DNA of 5,186 nucleotides from Actinomycetota bacterium (lineage in GTDB: Bacteria > Actinomycetota > Acidimicrobiia > Acidimicrobiales > Ilumatobacteraceae), in the NCBI GenBank assembly GCA_010024485.1, contig RGGX01000093.1, forward strand, positions 1-5,186. The letters are read 5' to 3'. This document shows, piece by piece, positions 1-4,646 of this stretch (position 1 is the stretch's first letter; each line of letters starts with the position of its first letter). Below the pieces are notes generated by a model. The model did not search any database, was not told where the DNA came from, and worked only from the letters and a program-made list of their open reading frames with translations. The translations under genes were made by a program, and so were the position numbers.

Positions 1-152
1 GCCTCGAGGTAGGCGATGGTGGCCGGGTCGTCTCGGTCGCGGAGCCAGGCCCAGTCGTCGGTGGCGTCTCCGGTGACCCTGGTGAGCGTGGCGGGACGAC
101 GCTCGGCGGAGGGTGGGGGAGCGGGGTCGTGGATCTCAGCTCGGCCTGACAT
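1..152 (-). CDS. S9-family serine peptidase (oligopeptidase B-like), N-terminal fragment
   Basis: The reverse strand reads open from an ATG at 152 to the left edge, giving 50 complete codons. After a Pro-rich start, residues 33-50 read DWAWLRDRDDPATIAYLE. This closely matches the conserved entry segment (D-x-Y/W-x-WLRD...P.V..YLE) at the start of the beta-propeller domain in oligopeptidase B and prolyl oligopeptidases of family S9A. These are cytosolic serine peptidases that cleave short peptides. The catalytic Ser-Asp-His region lies outside the window, so activity cannot be judged. The start is supported by a TACCCT box ending 7 bases upstream and by the absence of a Shine-Dalgarno sequence, so the transcript may be leaderless. 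It is divergent from the ferredoxin gene, with 34 bases between starts, and has no evident functional tie to the suf genes. The family call is good; the oligopeptidase B versus prolyl oligopeptidase distinction is open. Confidence 0.75.
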   Translation of the reverse strand, partial: MSGRAEIHDPAPPPSAERRPATLTRVTGDATDDWAWLRDRDDPATIAYLE

Positions 153-159
153 GGCCGGC

Positions 160-165
160 AGGGTA
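160..165 (-). promoter_or_regulatory. Candidate -10 box for the S9 peptidase gene
   Basis: On the minus strand this reads TACCCT, matching TANNNT, with 7 bases between it and the ATG at 152. That spacing puts the transcription start on or next to the start codon, as in leaderless actinobacterial genes. No convincing -35 element is visible. Confidence 0.3.
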
Positions 166-170
166 CGGGA

Positions 171-176
171 TAGCGT
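171..176 (+). promoter_or_regulatory. Candidate -10 box for the ferredoxin gene
   Basis: TAGCGT matches TANNNT and sits 10 bases before the ATG at 187. No Shine-Dalgarno sequence precedes that ATG, so a leader of only a few bases is likely. This box and the minus-strand TACCCT box lie within a 34-base divergent intergenic gap. Confidence 0.3.
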
Positions 177-186
177 CCGACGGGTC

Positions 187-477
187 ATGAGGGTGTGGAT
201 CGATCAGGATCTCTGCACGGGCGACGGCCTCTGCGTCGATCACTGCCCGTCGGTGTTCACACTGCTCGAGGACGGGATCGCCTACGTGGTCGAGGCCGGG
301 ACGGTGTTGAACGACCCGGGCGGGTCCGGCAGCCTCGCGGAGGTGCCGCCGAGGTTCGAGCGCGATGTGGTCGAGTCGGCCGAGGTGTGCCCGGGGGAGT
401 GCATCTTCATCGAGGTGCCGGTTCCCGCCGTCGGGCCCGGGAGCTCGTCGGCCCTGCCGTCGGACTCCGCGGACTGA
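187..477 (+). CDS. Single-cluster ferredoxin with an Asp in the second ligand position
   Basis: This 96-residue protein is a small electron carrier of the 3Fe-4S/4Fe-4S single-cluster ferredoxin type. The N-terminus reads VWIDQDLCTGDGLCVDHCP (residues 3-21), giving C10-x2-D13-x2-C16-x3-C20, and the last ligand is C68 in CPGEC (68-72). Asp sits where a standard 4Fe-4S ferredoxin has its second Cys. The archaeal Pyrococcus furiosus ferredoxin has the same arrangement (CxxDxxC...CP), and there Asp can ligate a 4Fe-4S cluster or be lost to give 3Fe-4S. C20 and C72 are extra cysteines. A Gly/Pro-rich insert (43-55) separates the halves, and the tail (78-96) is Pro/Ser/Ala-rich and probably disordered. 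Start: reading is open further upstream to position 16, but that extension shows no family similarity and runs antisense to the peptidase start. Likely partners are cytochromes P450, oxidoreductases or Fe-S assembly; none is shown here. Confidence 0.85.
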   Translation: MRVWIDQDLCTGDGLCVDHCPSVFTLLEDGIAYVVEAGTVLNDPGGSGSLAEVPPRFERDVVESAEVCPGECIFIEVPVPAVGPGSSSALPSDSAD

Positions 478-492
478 GGCTGGATGTCCGCG
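468..492 (+). terminator. Stem-loop at the ferredoxin stop codon, possible terminator
   Basis: CGCGGAC (468-474) and GTCCGCG (486-492) form a perfect 7-bp stem around an 11-base loop that begins with the TGA stop codon. No T-tract follows, so it would be a GC-rich terminator of the kind proposed for actinobacteria, or an mRNA 3' end structure. Such stems also occur by chance in GC-rich DNA. Confidence 0.35.
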
Positions 493-522
493 ATGAGTGT
501 TCGCACGGGTGGTTGGGCCGCC

Positions 523-558
523 CCGGAATTGTTACTATCCGCGTAGTGGAAATACCGG
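523..558. promoter_or_regulatory. Operator-like 36-bp imperfect palindrome upstream of sufB (copy 1)
   Basis: The dyad is centred between 540 and 541, and 12 of 18 base pairs are complementary. Its core is ACTA-TCCGCG-TAGT (534-547). The outer arms CCGGAATT (523-530) and AATACCGG (551-558) match at 7 of 8 positions. The palindrome covers the candidate -10 box (533-538) and the predicted transcription start, a repressor-like arrangement. A second copy lies at 2430-2463 upstream of sufD. The 12-mer TAGTGGAAATAC (544-555) recurs there exactly, as its reverse complement. The binding protein is unknown. The core differs from CAAC-N6-GTTG described for cyanobacterial SufR. Confidence 0.65.
533..538 (+). 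promoter_or_regulatory. Candidate -10 box of the sufB promoter
   Basis: TACTAT is a good TANNNT hexamer and the best -10 candidate in the gap between the ferredoxin gene and sufB. It overlaps the left half of the palindrome and predicts a start near 545, giving a leader of about 56 bases. No good -35 hexamer lies 16-18 bases upstream, so an activator or an extended -10 may be needed. The leader contains a short GC stem, CCGGC (555-559) with GCCGG (569-573). Confidence 0.4.
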
Positions 559-586
559 CTGTCGCAAGGCCGGACACCGACCCCCT

Positions 587-592
587 GAGGAG
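587..592 (+). promoter_or_regulatory. Ribosome binding site that fixes the sufB GTG start
   Basis: GAGGAG lies 8 bases before the GTG at 601. It supports this non-ATG start and a leadered sufB transcript, in contrast to the apparently leaderless genes elsewhere in the window. Confidence 0.75.
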
Positions 593-600
593 CCGTTGAC

Positions 601-2001
601 GTGACGACCTTCGATCTCGATCTCTCGAAGTACCAGCTGGGCTGGAACGACGAGGTGGAGTACGCCTTCGACCCGGTCAAGGGTCTCCATCAAGGTGTCG
701 TCGAGCAGATCTCGTGGTGGAAGGGGGAGCCGCGGTGGATGACCGAGCTCCGTCTCCGGTCGCTGCGACTCTTCGATCGCAAGCCCATGGCCGAGTGGTT
801 CGCGACGAACATGCCCGACATCGACTTCCAGGACATCTACTACTACCTGAAGCCCGCTGGTGAGCAGGTCGACGAGTGGGATGAGCTGCCCGAGGAGATG
901 ATGCGCACCTACGAGAAGCTCGGCATCCCCGAGGCGGAGCGCAAGTACCTCGCCGGTGTGACCGCCCAGTACGAGTCCGAGGTCGTCTACCACAAGAACC
1001 GCGAGGACCTCGAGGCTCAGGGGATCCTGTTCTGCGACATGGACACCGCGCTCCGCGAGTACCCCGATCTCGTCAAGGAGTACTTCGGCTCGGTGATCCC
1101 GCCGGGCGACAACAAGTTCGCCGCGCTCAACTCGGCCGTGTGGTCGGGAGGTTCGTTCATTTACGTGCCGCCCGGTGTCGAGTGCGAGATGCCGCTCCAG
1201 GCCTACTTCCGGATCAACTCCGAGAACGCCGGCCAGTTCGAGCGCACGCTCATCATCGCCGACGAGGGCGCGAAGGTGCACTACATCGAGGGGTGCTCCG
1301 CGCCGGTCTACACCAGCGACTCGCTTCACTCGGCCGTGGTCGAGATCATCGTGAAGCCCGACGCCCGGGTCACCTACACCACGATCCAGAACTGGTCGCC
1401 GAACGTCTACAACCTGGTCACCAAGCGCGCCCGGGTCGAGGCGCGCGGTCACATGGAGTGGATCGACGGCAACATCGGCTCGAAGCTCACCATGAAGTAC
1501 CCCGCCGTGTACCTCGTCGGCGAGGGCGCGACGGGCGAGGTGCTCTCGGTGGCCTACGCCGGGGAGGGCCAGCATCAGGATGCCGGGGCGAAGATGGTGC
1601 ACGCGGCGCCGAACACCACCTCCAAGATCGTCTCGAAATCAATCTCGAAGGATGGTGGCGTGACCACCTACCGCGGTCTCGTCAAGGTCGATGAGGGTGC
1701 GAGCGGCTGCCGCAGCCACGTCCAGTGCGATGCGCTGATCCTCGACGAGGACTCGGTCTCCAAGACCCTGCCCTACATGGAGATGGGCGAGCGCGACGCC
1801 GAGATCGGCCACGAGGCGACGGTCTCGAAGATCGCCGACGAGCAGATCTTCTACCTCATGTCGCGCGGTCTCACTGAGGAGCAGGCGGTCGGCATGGTCG
1901 TCAACGGATTCATCGAGCCGATCACGAGGACACTCCCGATGGAGTACGCGGTGGAGTGGAGCCGGTTGATCGAGCTGCAGATGGAGGGCTCAGTCGGCTG
2001 A
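601..2001 (+). CDS. sufB: SufB, Fe-S cluster scaffold subunit
   Basis: This 466-residue protein is the SufB subunit of the cytosolic SufBC2D scaffold, which receives sulfur from a cysteine desulfurase system and builds nascent Fe-S clusters. The N-terminal family signature ISWWKGEPRWM is at residues 37-47. The beta-helix core follows, with IEGCSAP around C232. The C-terminal part has SHVQCDAL (C376) and EIGHEATVSKI (H404, E405). The 29-residue spacing of C376 and E405 equals that of E. coli SufB C405 and E434, the residues assigned to nascent cluster assembly, so the active site looks intact. No intein is present, unlike mycobacterial SufB. The start is GTG, with GAGGAG 8 bases upstream. Full-length for an actinobacterial SufB. 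It is followed after 29 bases by a four-Cys protein gene rather than directly by sufD. Regulation is probably through the palindrome at 523-558. Confidence 0.97.
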   Translation: MTTFDLDLSKYQLGWNDEVEYAFDPVKGLHQGVVEQISWWKGEPRWMTELRLRSLRLFDRKPMAEWFATNMPDIDFQDIYYYLKPAGEQVDEWDELPEEMMRTYEKLGIPEAERKYLAGVTAQYESEVVYHKNREDLEAQGILFCDMDTALREYPDLVKEYFGSVIPPGDNKFAALNSAVWSGGSFIYVPPGVECEMPLQAYFRINSENAGQFERTLIIADEGAKVHYIEGCSAPVYTSDSLHSAVVEIIVKPDARVTYTTIQNWSPNVYNLVTKRARVEARGHMEWIDGNIGSKLTMKYPAVYLVGEGATGEVLSVAYAGEGQHQDAGAKMVHAAPNTTSKIVSKSISKDGGVTTYRGLVKVDEGASGCRSHVQCDALILDEDSVSKTLPYMEMGERDAEIGHEATVSKIADEQIFYLMSRGLTEEQAVGMVVNGFIEPITRTLPMEYAVEWSRLIELQMEGSVG

Positions 2002-2017
2002 TCCGGCCGGGCCGATC

Positions 2018-2023
2018 TAGGCT
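2018..2023 (+). promoter_or_regulatory. Candidate -10 box for the four-Cys protein gene
   Basis: TAGGCT matches TANNNT and sits 7 bases before the ATG at 2031, the geometry of a leaderless start. The gene may therefore have its own promoter as well as read-through from sufB. A competing reading is that GGAG at 2025-2028 acts as a ribosome binding site for the in-frame ATG at 2037. Confidence 0.35.
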
Positions 2024-2030
2024 CGGAGTC

Positions 2031-2387
2031 ATGCCGATGCGGACCGAGTGCAAGCACTTCGAGTCCCGCTCCTATCCGAACGGCGACACGGTCAGGAAGT
2101 GCAATCTCGACCTCGCGCCCGATGCCCCGTGGCGCTGTCCGGAGGACTGCCCGCGCTATGAGCGTCGCCTCGCTGACGCCGCCTGGACGCATGGCTCCCT
2201 GGTCGTGCCACCGACACCGCCGGAACCCGACGGCCTCGACGACGGCTCGGCAGCAGCGCTGCTCGACGCCGCCGAGGACATCCTGAACGCAGCCGGGGGC
2301 CGCATCCTGTCCGAGGTGGAGGCAGAGCGGGAGGCCGAGCAGCGGGGGCGGGGCCTGATCCGTCGGCTCTTCCGCAGAGGGCAGTGA
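2031..2387 (+). CDS. Unrecognised small four-cysteine protein between sufB and sufD
   Basis: I do not recognise a named family. The 118-residue protein has a compact N-terminal module with C7, H9, C24, C36 and C40 (C-x-H-x14-C-x11-C-x3-C). The last pair is in the motif WRCPEDCPRYE (34-44). This pattern suggests a zinc or Fe-S site. A Pro-rich linker (60-66) leads to an acidic, probably helical stretch (about 69-104). The tail is strongly basic (RGRGLIRRLFRR, 105-116), which could bind nucleic acid or membrane. There is no signal peptide. The start at 2031 fits a leaderless promoter; ATG 2037 is an alternative that would drop two residues. Reading is open back to 1956, but that would overlap sufB in another frame and adds no plausible domain. 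Its place inside the suf cluster suggests, but does not prove, a role in Fe-S assembly, cluster transfer or sensing. Confidence 0.8.
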   Translation: MPMRTECKHFESRSYPNGDTVRKCNLDLAPDAPWRCPEDCPRYERRLADAAWTHGSLVVPPTPPEPDGLDDGSAAALLDAAEDILNAAGGRILSEVEAEREAEQRGRGLIRRLFRRGQ

Positions 2388-2398
2388 CGAGAGTCACT
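2383..2398 (+). terminator. Short hairpin with GAGA loop at the stop codon of the four-Cys gene
   Basis: AGTGAC (2383-2388) pairs perfectly with GTCACT (2393-2398) around a GAGA loop, which is a GNRA tetraloop. The stem includes the TGA stop codon. No T-tract follows. It may be a weak terminator or mRNA-end stabiliser between the sufB and sufD transcription units. Confidence 0.3.
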
Positions 2399-2409
2399 CG
2401 ATCCGGGTG

Positions 2410-2428
2410 TCGAGGTCCGCGATCTCGA
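2410..2428 (+). terminator. Second hairpin before the sufD promoter
   Basis: TCGAGGTC (2410-2417) can pair with GATCTCGA (2421-2428), with one G-U pair and a 3-base loop, giving an 8-bp stem. Together with the hairpin 12 bases upstream it could insulate the sufD promoter from upstream transcription. Lack of a T-tract and the GC-rich background keep this tentative. Confidence 0.3.
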
Positions 2429-2429
2429 G

Positions 2430-2463
2430 CCGTATTTCCACTATCGCGGTAGTAGAATTTCGG
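2430..2463. promoter_or_regulatory. Operator-like 34-bp imperfect palindrome upstream of sufD (copy 2)
   Basis: The dyad is centred between 2446 and 2447, and 13 of 17 base pairs are complementary. The core is ACTA-TCGCGG-TAGT (2440-2453), with outer arms CCGTATTTCC (2430-2439) and AGAATTTCGG (2454-2463). It has the same half-site and the same 6-base spacer as the sufB copy. The shared 12-mer lies on the opposite strand, at 2432-2443. The palindrome covers the candidate sufD -10 box and ends two bases before the sufD GTG, so a bound protein would block RNA polymerase. Confidence 0.65.
2453..2458 (+). promoter_or_regulatory. Candidate -10 box of the sufD promoter
   Basis: TAGAAT matches the TATAAT consensus at five of six positions. 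It sits 6 bases before the GTG at 2465, so the transcript would begin at the start codon. The same bases include an in-frame TAG at 2453-2455, which rules out any upstream extension of the sufD reading frame. Confidence 0.5.
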
Positions 2464-2464
2464 G

Positions 2465-3529
2465 GTGGCTCGGCTCCGGGATCTTCCCCTGCCCTCCGCC
2501 GATGAGGAGATCTGGCGTTACAGCCGTATCGACGCGCTCGACCCGACCTCGTTCGAGGTGGATGCTGACGCAGTCACCGTTGACGGTGGCGAGGGCTTCG
2601 TCTCCGTCGGTACCAGAGTCGAGATCGCCGCTGAACCCGACGTCTTCGCCGAGGCGAACTCCGAGCACCAGCACACGGTGCTCATCGATGTGCCGCGCGG
2701 TGAGGTGGTCGCGGAGCCGATCGTCATCACCCATCGATCCTCGCCGGGAACGGCGACCTTCCCGCGAACGGTGGTGCGCGTCGGCGAGAACGCCGAGGTC
2801 ACCATCATCGAACGTTTCTCCTCCGTCGATCCGGGATCAGCCCTCGTGTGTCCGGTGCTGAGCGCCGAGGTGTCACCGGCCGGTCGCGTCAACTACCTGG
2901 CCACGAACGATCTCGATGTGGAGGCCTGGCAGGTGGGTCACCAACTCATCTCGGGTGATCGCGACTCCTCGGTCCGCCTCTCGACCGTCACCCTCGGGGG
3001 TCACTACACCCGGGTGCGCACCGAGGCCCGGTCGACCGGTCCCGGGGCCTCGACCAAGCAGGTCGCGCTCTACTTCGCCGGCGGCGACCAGATGCACGAC
3101 TTCCGCGTCATCCAGGACCACGACGCTCCCCACACCTCGAGCGACCTGCTCTTCAAGGGCGCGGTCCAGGACCGGGCCCGCAGCGTGTACACCGGTCTCA
3201 TCTCGATCCGGGAGCATGCCCGCGGCACCGCGGCCTACCAGACGAACCGGAATCTGACCCTCTCAGCCGGTGCCTGGGCGGAGAGCGTGCCCAATCTCGA
3301 CATCCGCACCAATGATGTGAAGTGCTCGCACGCCTCGACGGTCGGTCCTATCGACGATGACCAGCGGTTCTACCTCGAGAGCCGCGGGGTGCCGCCCGAG
3401 ACCGCGGAGCGCCTGGTGGTGCTCGGCTTCTTCGAAGAGGTCCTCGACCAGCTGCCTGCGGGGCCTCATGCCGATGAGTTGCGGTCCGCGGTCGCGGCGA
3501 AGCTCGATCTGGGAGGAGACCGACGATGA
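2465..3529 (+). CDS. sufD: SufD, Fe-S cluster scaffold subunit
   Basis: This 354-residue protein is the SufD partner of SufB and SufC in the SufBC2D scaffold, needed for iron acquisition and cluster assembly. The N-terminus LPLPSADEEIWRYSRIDALD (residues 7-26) matches the SufD entry motif (LPxxxxExWRYT.L). The beta-helix core follows, and DVKCSHASTVG near the C-terminus contains C287 and H289, the counterpart of E. coli SufD C358 and H360, the latter implicated in cluster formation. The IDDDQRFYLESRG segment follows, as is usual. It is shorter than the usual 380-430 residues because the N-terminal helical segment is minimal. An in-frame TAG at 2453 rules out a longer form, and no ribosome binding site precedes the GTG, so a leaderless start at 2465 is preferred. 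Its stop overlaps the Rieske start (ATGA), indicating translational coupling. It has its own operator-promoter. Confidence 0.95.
   Translation: MARLRDLPLPSADEEIWRYSRIDALDPTSFEVDADAVTVDGGEGFVSVGTRVEIAAEPDVFAEANSEHQHTVLIDVPRGEVVAEPIVITHRSSPGTATFPRTVVRVGENAEVTIIERFSSVDPGSALVCPVLSAEVSPAGRVNYLATNDLDVEAWQVGHQLISGDRDSSVRLSTVTLGGHYTRVRTEARSTGPGASTKQVALYFAGGDQMHDFRVIQDHDAPHTSSDLLFKGAVQDRARSVYTGLISIREHARGTAAYQTNRNLTLSAGAWAESVPNLDIRTNDVKCSHASTVGPIDDDQRFYLESRGVPPETAERLVVLGFFEEVLDQLPAGPHADELRSAVAAKLDLGGDRR
3511..3518 (+). promoter_or_regulatory. Ribosome binding site of the Rieske gene, inside sufD
   Basis: GGGAGGAG ends 7 bases before the ATG at 3526. It is the strongest Shine-Dalgarno in the window and fixes the start within the ATGA overlap with sufD. 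Confidence 0.8.
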
Positions 3530-3840
3530 GCGAAGTGGTGTGCCGCCTGGACGAGATCCCGACCGGATCGGCCCGTCGCTTCGTCGTGGACGGCGTCCCG
3601 GTCGCGGTCGTCAGGATCGGCGACGAGGTCTACGCGATCGGTGATGTGTGCTCGCACGCCAACGTGTCGCTCTCTGACGGTGAGGTGTGGGAGGACTCCT
3701 GCGCTCTCGAGTGCCCGAAGCACGGCAGTTCGTTCAGCCTGACCACCGGTGAACCGGACACGCTGCCCGCCACCCGCCCGGTGGCGGTGCACTCGGCTCG
3801 GGTGGACGCCGGTGATGTCGTGGTGGAGGTGTCGTCATGA
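3526..3840 (+). CDS. Rieske-type [2Fe-2S] ferredoxin of the suf operon
   Basis: This 104-residue soluble protein is a single Rieske domain. The first cluster-binding motif is CSHANVSL (C42, H44) and the second is CPKHGSSF (C63, H66). This is the C-x-H...C-x2-H pattern that binds a 2Fe-2S cluster through two Cys and two His. There is no membrane anchor or signal peptide, so it resembles the NirD-like and dioxygenase-ferredoxin Rieske proteins rather than cytochrome bc complex subunits. Small Rieske proteins are commonly found beside sufD and sufC in actinobacterial suf operons, where an electron-supply role for cluster assembly is plausible but unproven. ATGA overlaps at both ends (with sufD at 3526-3529 and sufC at 3837-3840) imply coupled translation and matched output. 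Extra cysteines at 6 and 59 lie outside the cluster motifs. Confidence 0.93.
   Translation: MSEVVCRLDEIPTGSARRFVVDGVPVAVVRIGDEVYAIGDVCSHANVSLSDGEVWEDSCALECPKHGSSFSLTTGEPDTLPATRPVAVHSARVDAGDVVVEVSS
3825..3829 (+). promoter_or_regulatory. Ribosome binding site of sufC, inside the Rieske gene
   Basis: GGAGG lies 7 bases before the ATG at 3837, supporting the sufC start in the ATGA overlap with the Rieske gene. Confidence 0.7.
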
Positions 3841-4646
3841 GCGAACTGGTCATCAGCGGTCTCCGGGCGACGGTCGCCGGCCGCGAGATCCTCCGCGGTG
3901 TCGACCTGACGGTCCGCAGCGGCGAGGTGCATGCCGTCATGGGACCGAACGGTGCCGGCAAGAGCACGCTGTCTGCGGTGGTCATGGGTCGGTCCGGTTA
4001 CGAGGTGACCGCGGGCTCGGTCACGCTGGACGGCGAGGATGTCCTCGCGATGCCGACCTGGCAACGGGCCGTCGCCGGTCTCCATCTCGTCATGCAGTAT
4101 CCGACCGAGGTGCCCGGGGTCGCTCTCCACGATGTGATGGTCGAGGCCCTCGGCTCCCGCGGGCGCGACACCGGGTCGATGCGTGATCGGCTCGTCGCCG
4201 AGGCGGGTCGAATCGGTTTCGAGGAGCGCTTCCTCGATCGGGCGTTGAACGTCGATCTGTCCGGTGGCGAGAAGAAGCGCAACGAGACCCTGCAGCTCGC
4301 CATGCTCGAGCCCAGGATCGCGATCCTCGACGAGCTCGACTCGGGCCTCGACATCGACGCGCTCCGTGACTGCTCCCGTCGCGTCGAGGAGATGTCCAAC
4401 GTGACGGAGCGTCCTCTCGGGGTGCTCGCCATCACCCACTACAACCGGCTCCTCACCGAGTTGAAACCCGACCAGGTGCACATCCTGGTCCGCGGTCGCA
4501 TCGTGGCCTCCGGTGGTCCCGAGCTCGCCACGACGCTCGAGACCGACGGCTACGCCGCCTTCGTGGAGGGCTCTGACGATGGTGGAGACGAGGCCGACAC
4601 CGCGGCCGAGCCGGGCTCAGCCCTCGACGACCTGTTCCGGATCTGA
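3837..4646 (+). CDS. sufC: SufC, ATPase of the SUF Fe-S assembly complex
   Basis: This 269-residue cytosolic ABC-type ATPase has no membrane domain. ATP-driven dimerisation of SufC reshapes SufB/SufD during cluster assembly. All motifs are present: Walker A GPNGAGKST (36-44), Q-loop Q87 in VMQYP, signature LSGGEKKR (141-148), Walker B IAILDE (161-166), D-loop SGLD (169-172) and switch H201 in ITHYNR. LSGGEKKRNE and ELDSGLDID are typical of SufC rather than of transporter ATPases. It is slightly longer than the usual 248-260 residues because of an acidic, low-complexity tail (246-262) ending in LDDLFRI (263-269). The last nine codons overlap the convergent DUF1289 gene. The start is set by GGAGG 7 bases upstream and the ATGA overlap with the Rieske gene. 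No sufS or sufU follows, which is unusual for an actinobacterial suf operon. Confidence 0.97.
   Translation: MSELVISGLRATVAGREILRGVDLTVRSGEVHAVMGPNGAGKSTLSAVVMGRSGYEVTAGSVTLDGEDVLAMPTWQRAVAGLHLVMQYPTEVPGVALHDVMVEALGSRGRDTGSMRDRLVAEAGRIGFEERFLDRALNVDLSGGEKKRNETLQLAMLEPRIAILDELDSGLDIDALRDCSRRVEEMSNVTERPLGVLAITHYNRLLTELKPDQVHILVRGRIVASGGPELATTLETDGYAAFVEGSDDGGDEADTAAEPGSALDDLFRI

Noticed and set aside
16..186. Upstream extension of the ferredoxin frame to position 16
   Set aside because: The added 57 residues are low-complexity Ser/Arg/Val-rich, show no ferredoxin similarity and lie antisense to the conserved start of the S9 peptidase.
535..1602. Long minus-strand reading frame (355 codons) opposite sufB
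   Set aside because: It is the antisense shadow of a well-conserved SufB gene in GC-rich DNA, its product is a low-complexity His/Arg/Val/Leu/Asp-rich string without motifs, and it crosses the sufB promoter.
601..2001. Possible SufB intein, as in mycobacteria
   Set aside because: The reading frame is continuous and of ordinary SufB length, with family motifs spaced as in E. coli SufB, so there is no inserted domain.
1956..2030. Longer start for the four-Cys protein inside sufB
   Set aside because: The 25 extra residues come from the sufB 3' end in another frame and resemble no domain, while the start at 2031 has a promoter box at leaderless distance.
3630..4481. Long minus-strand reading frame (283 codons) opposite the Rieske gene and sufC
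   Set aside because: It overlaps two confidently identified genes in antisense and its product has the composition of a GC-rich shadow frame, with no recognisable domain.
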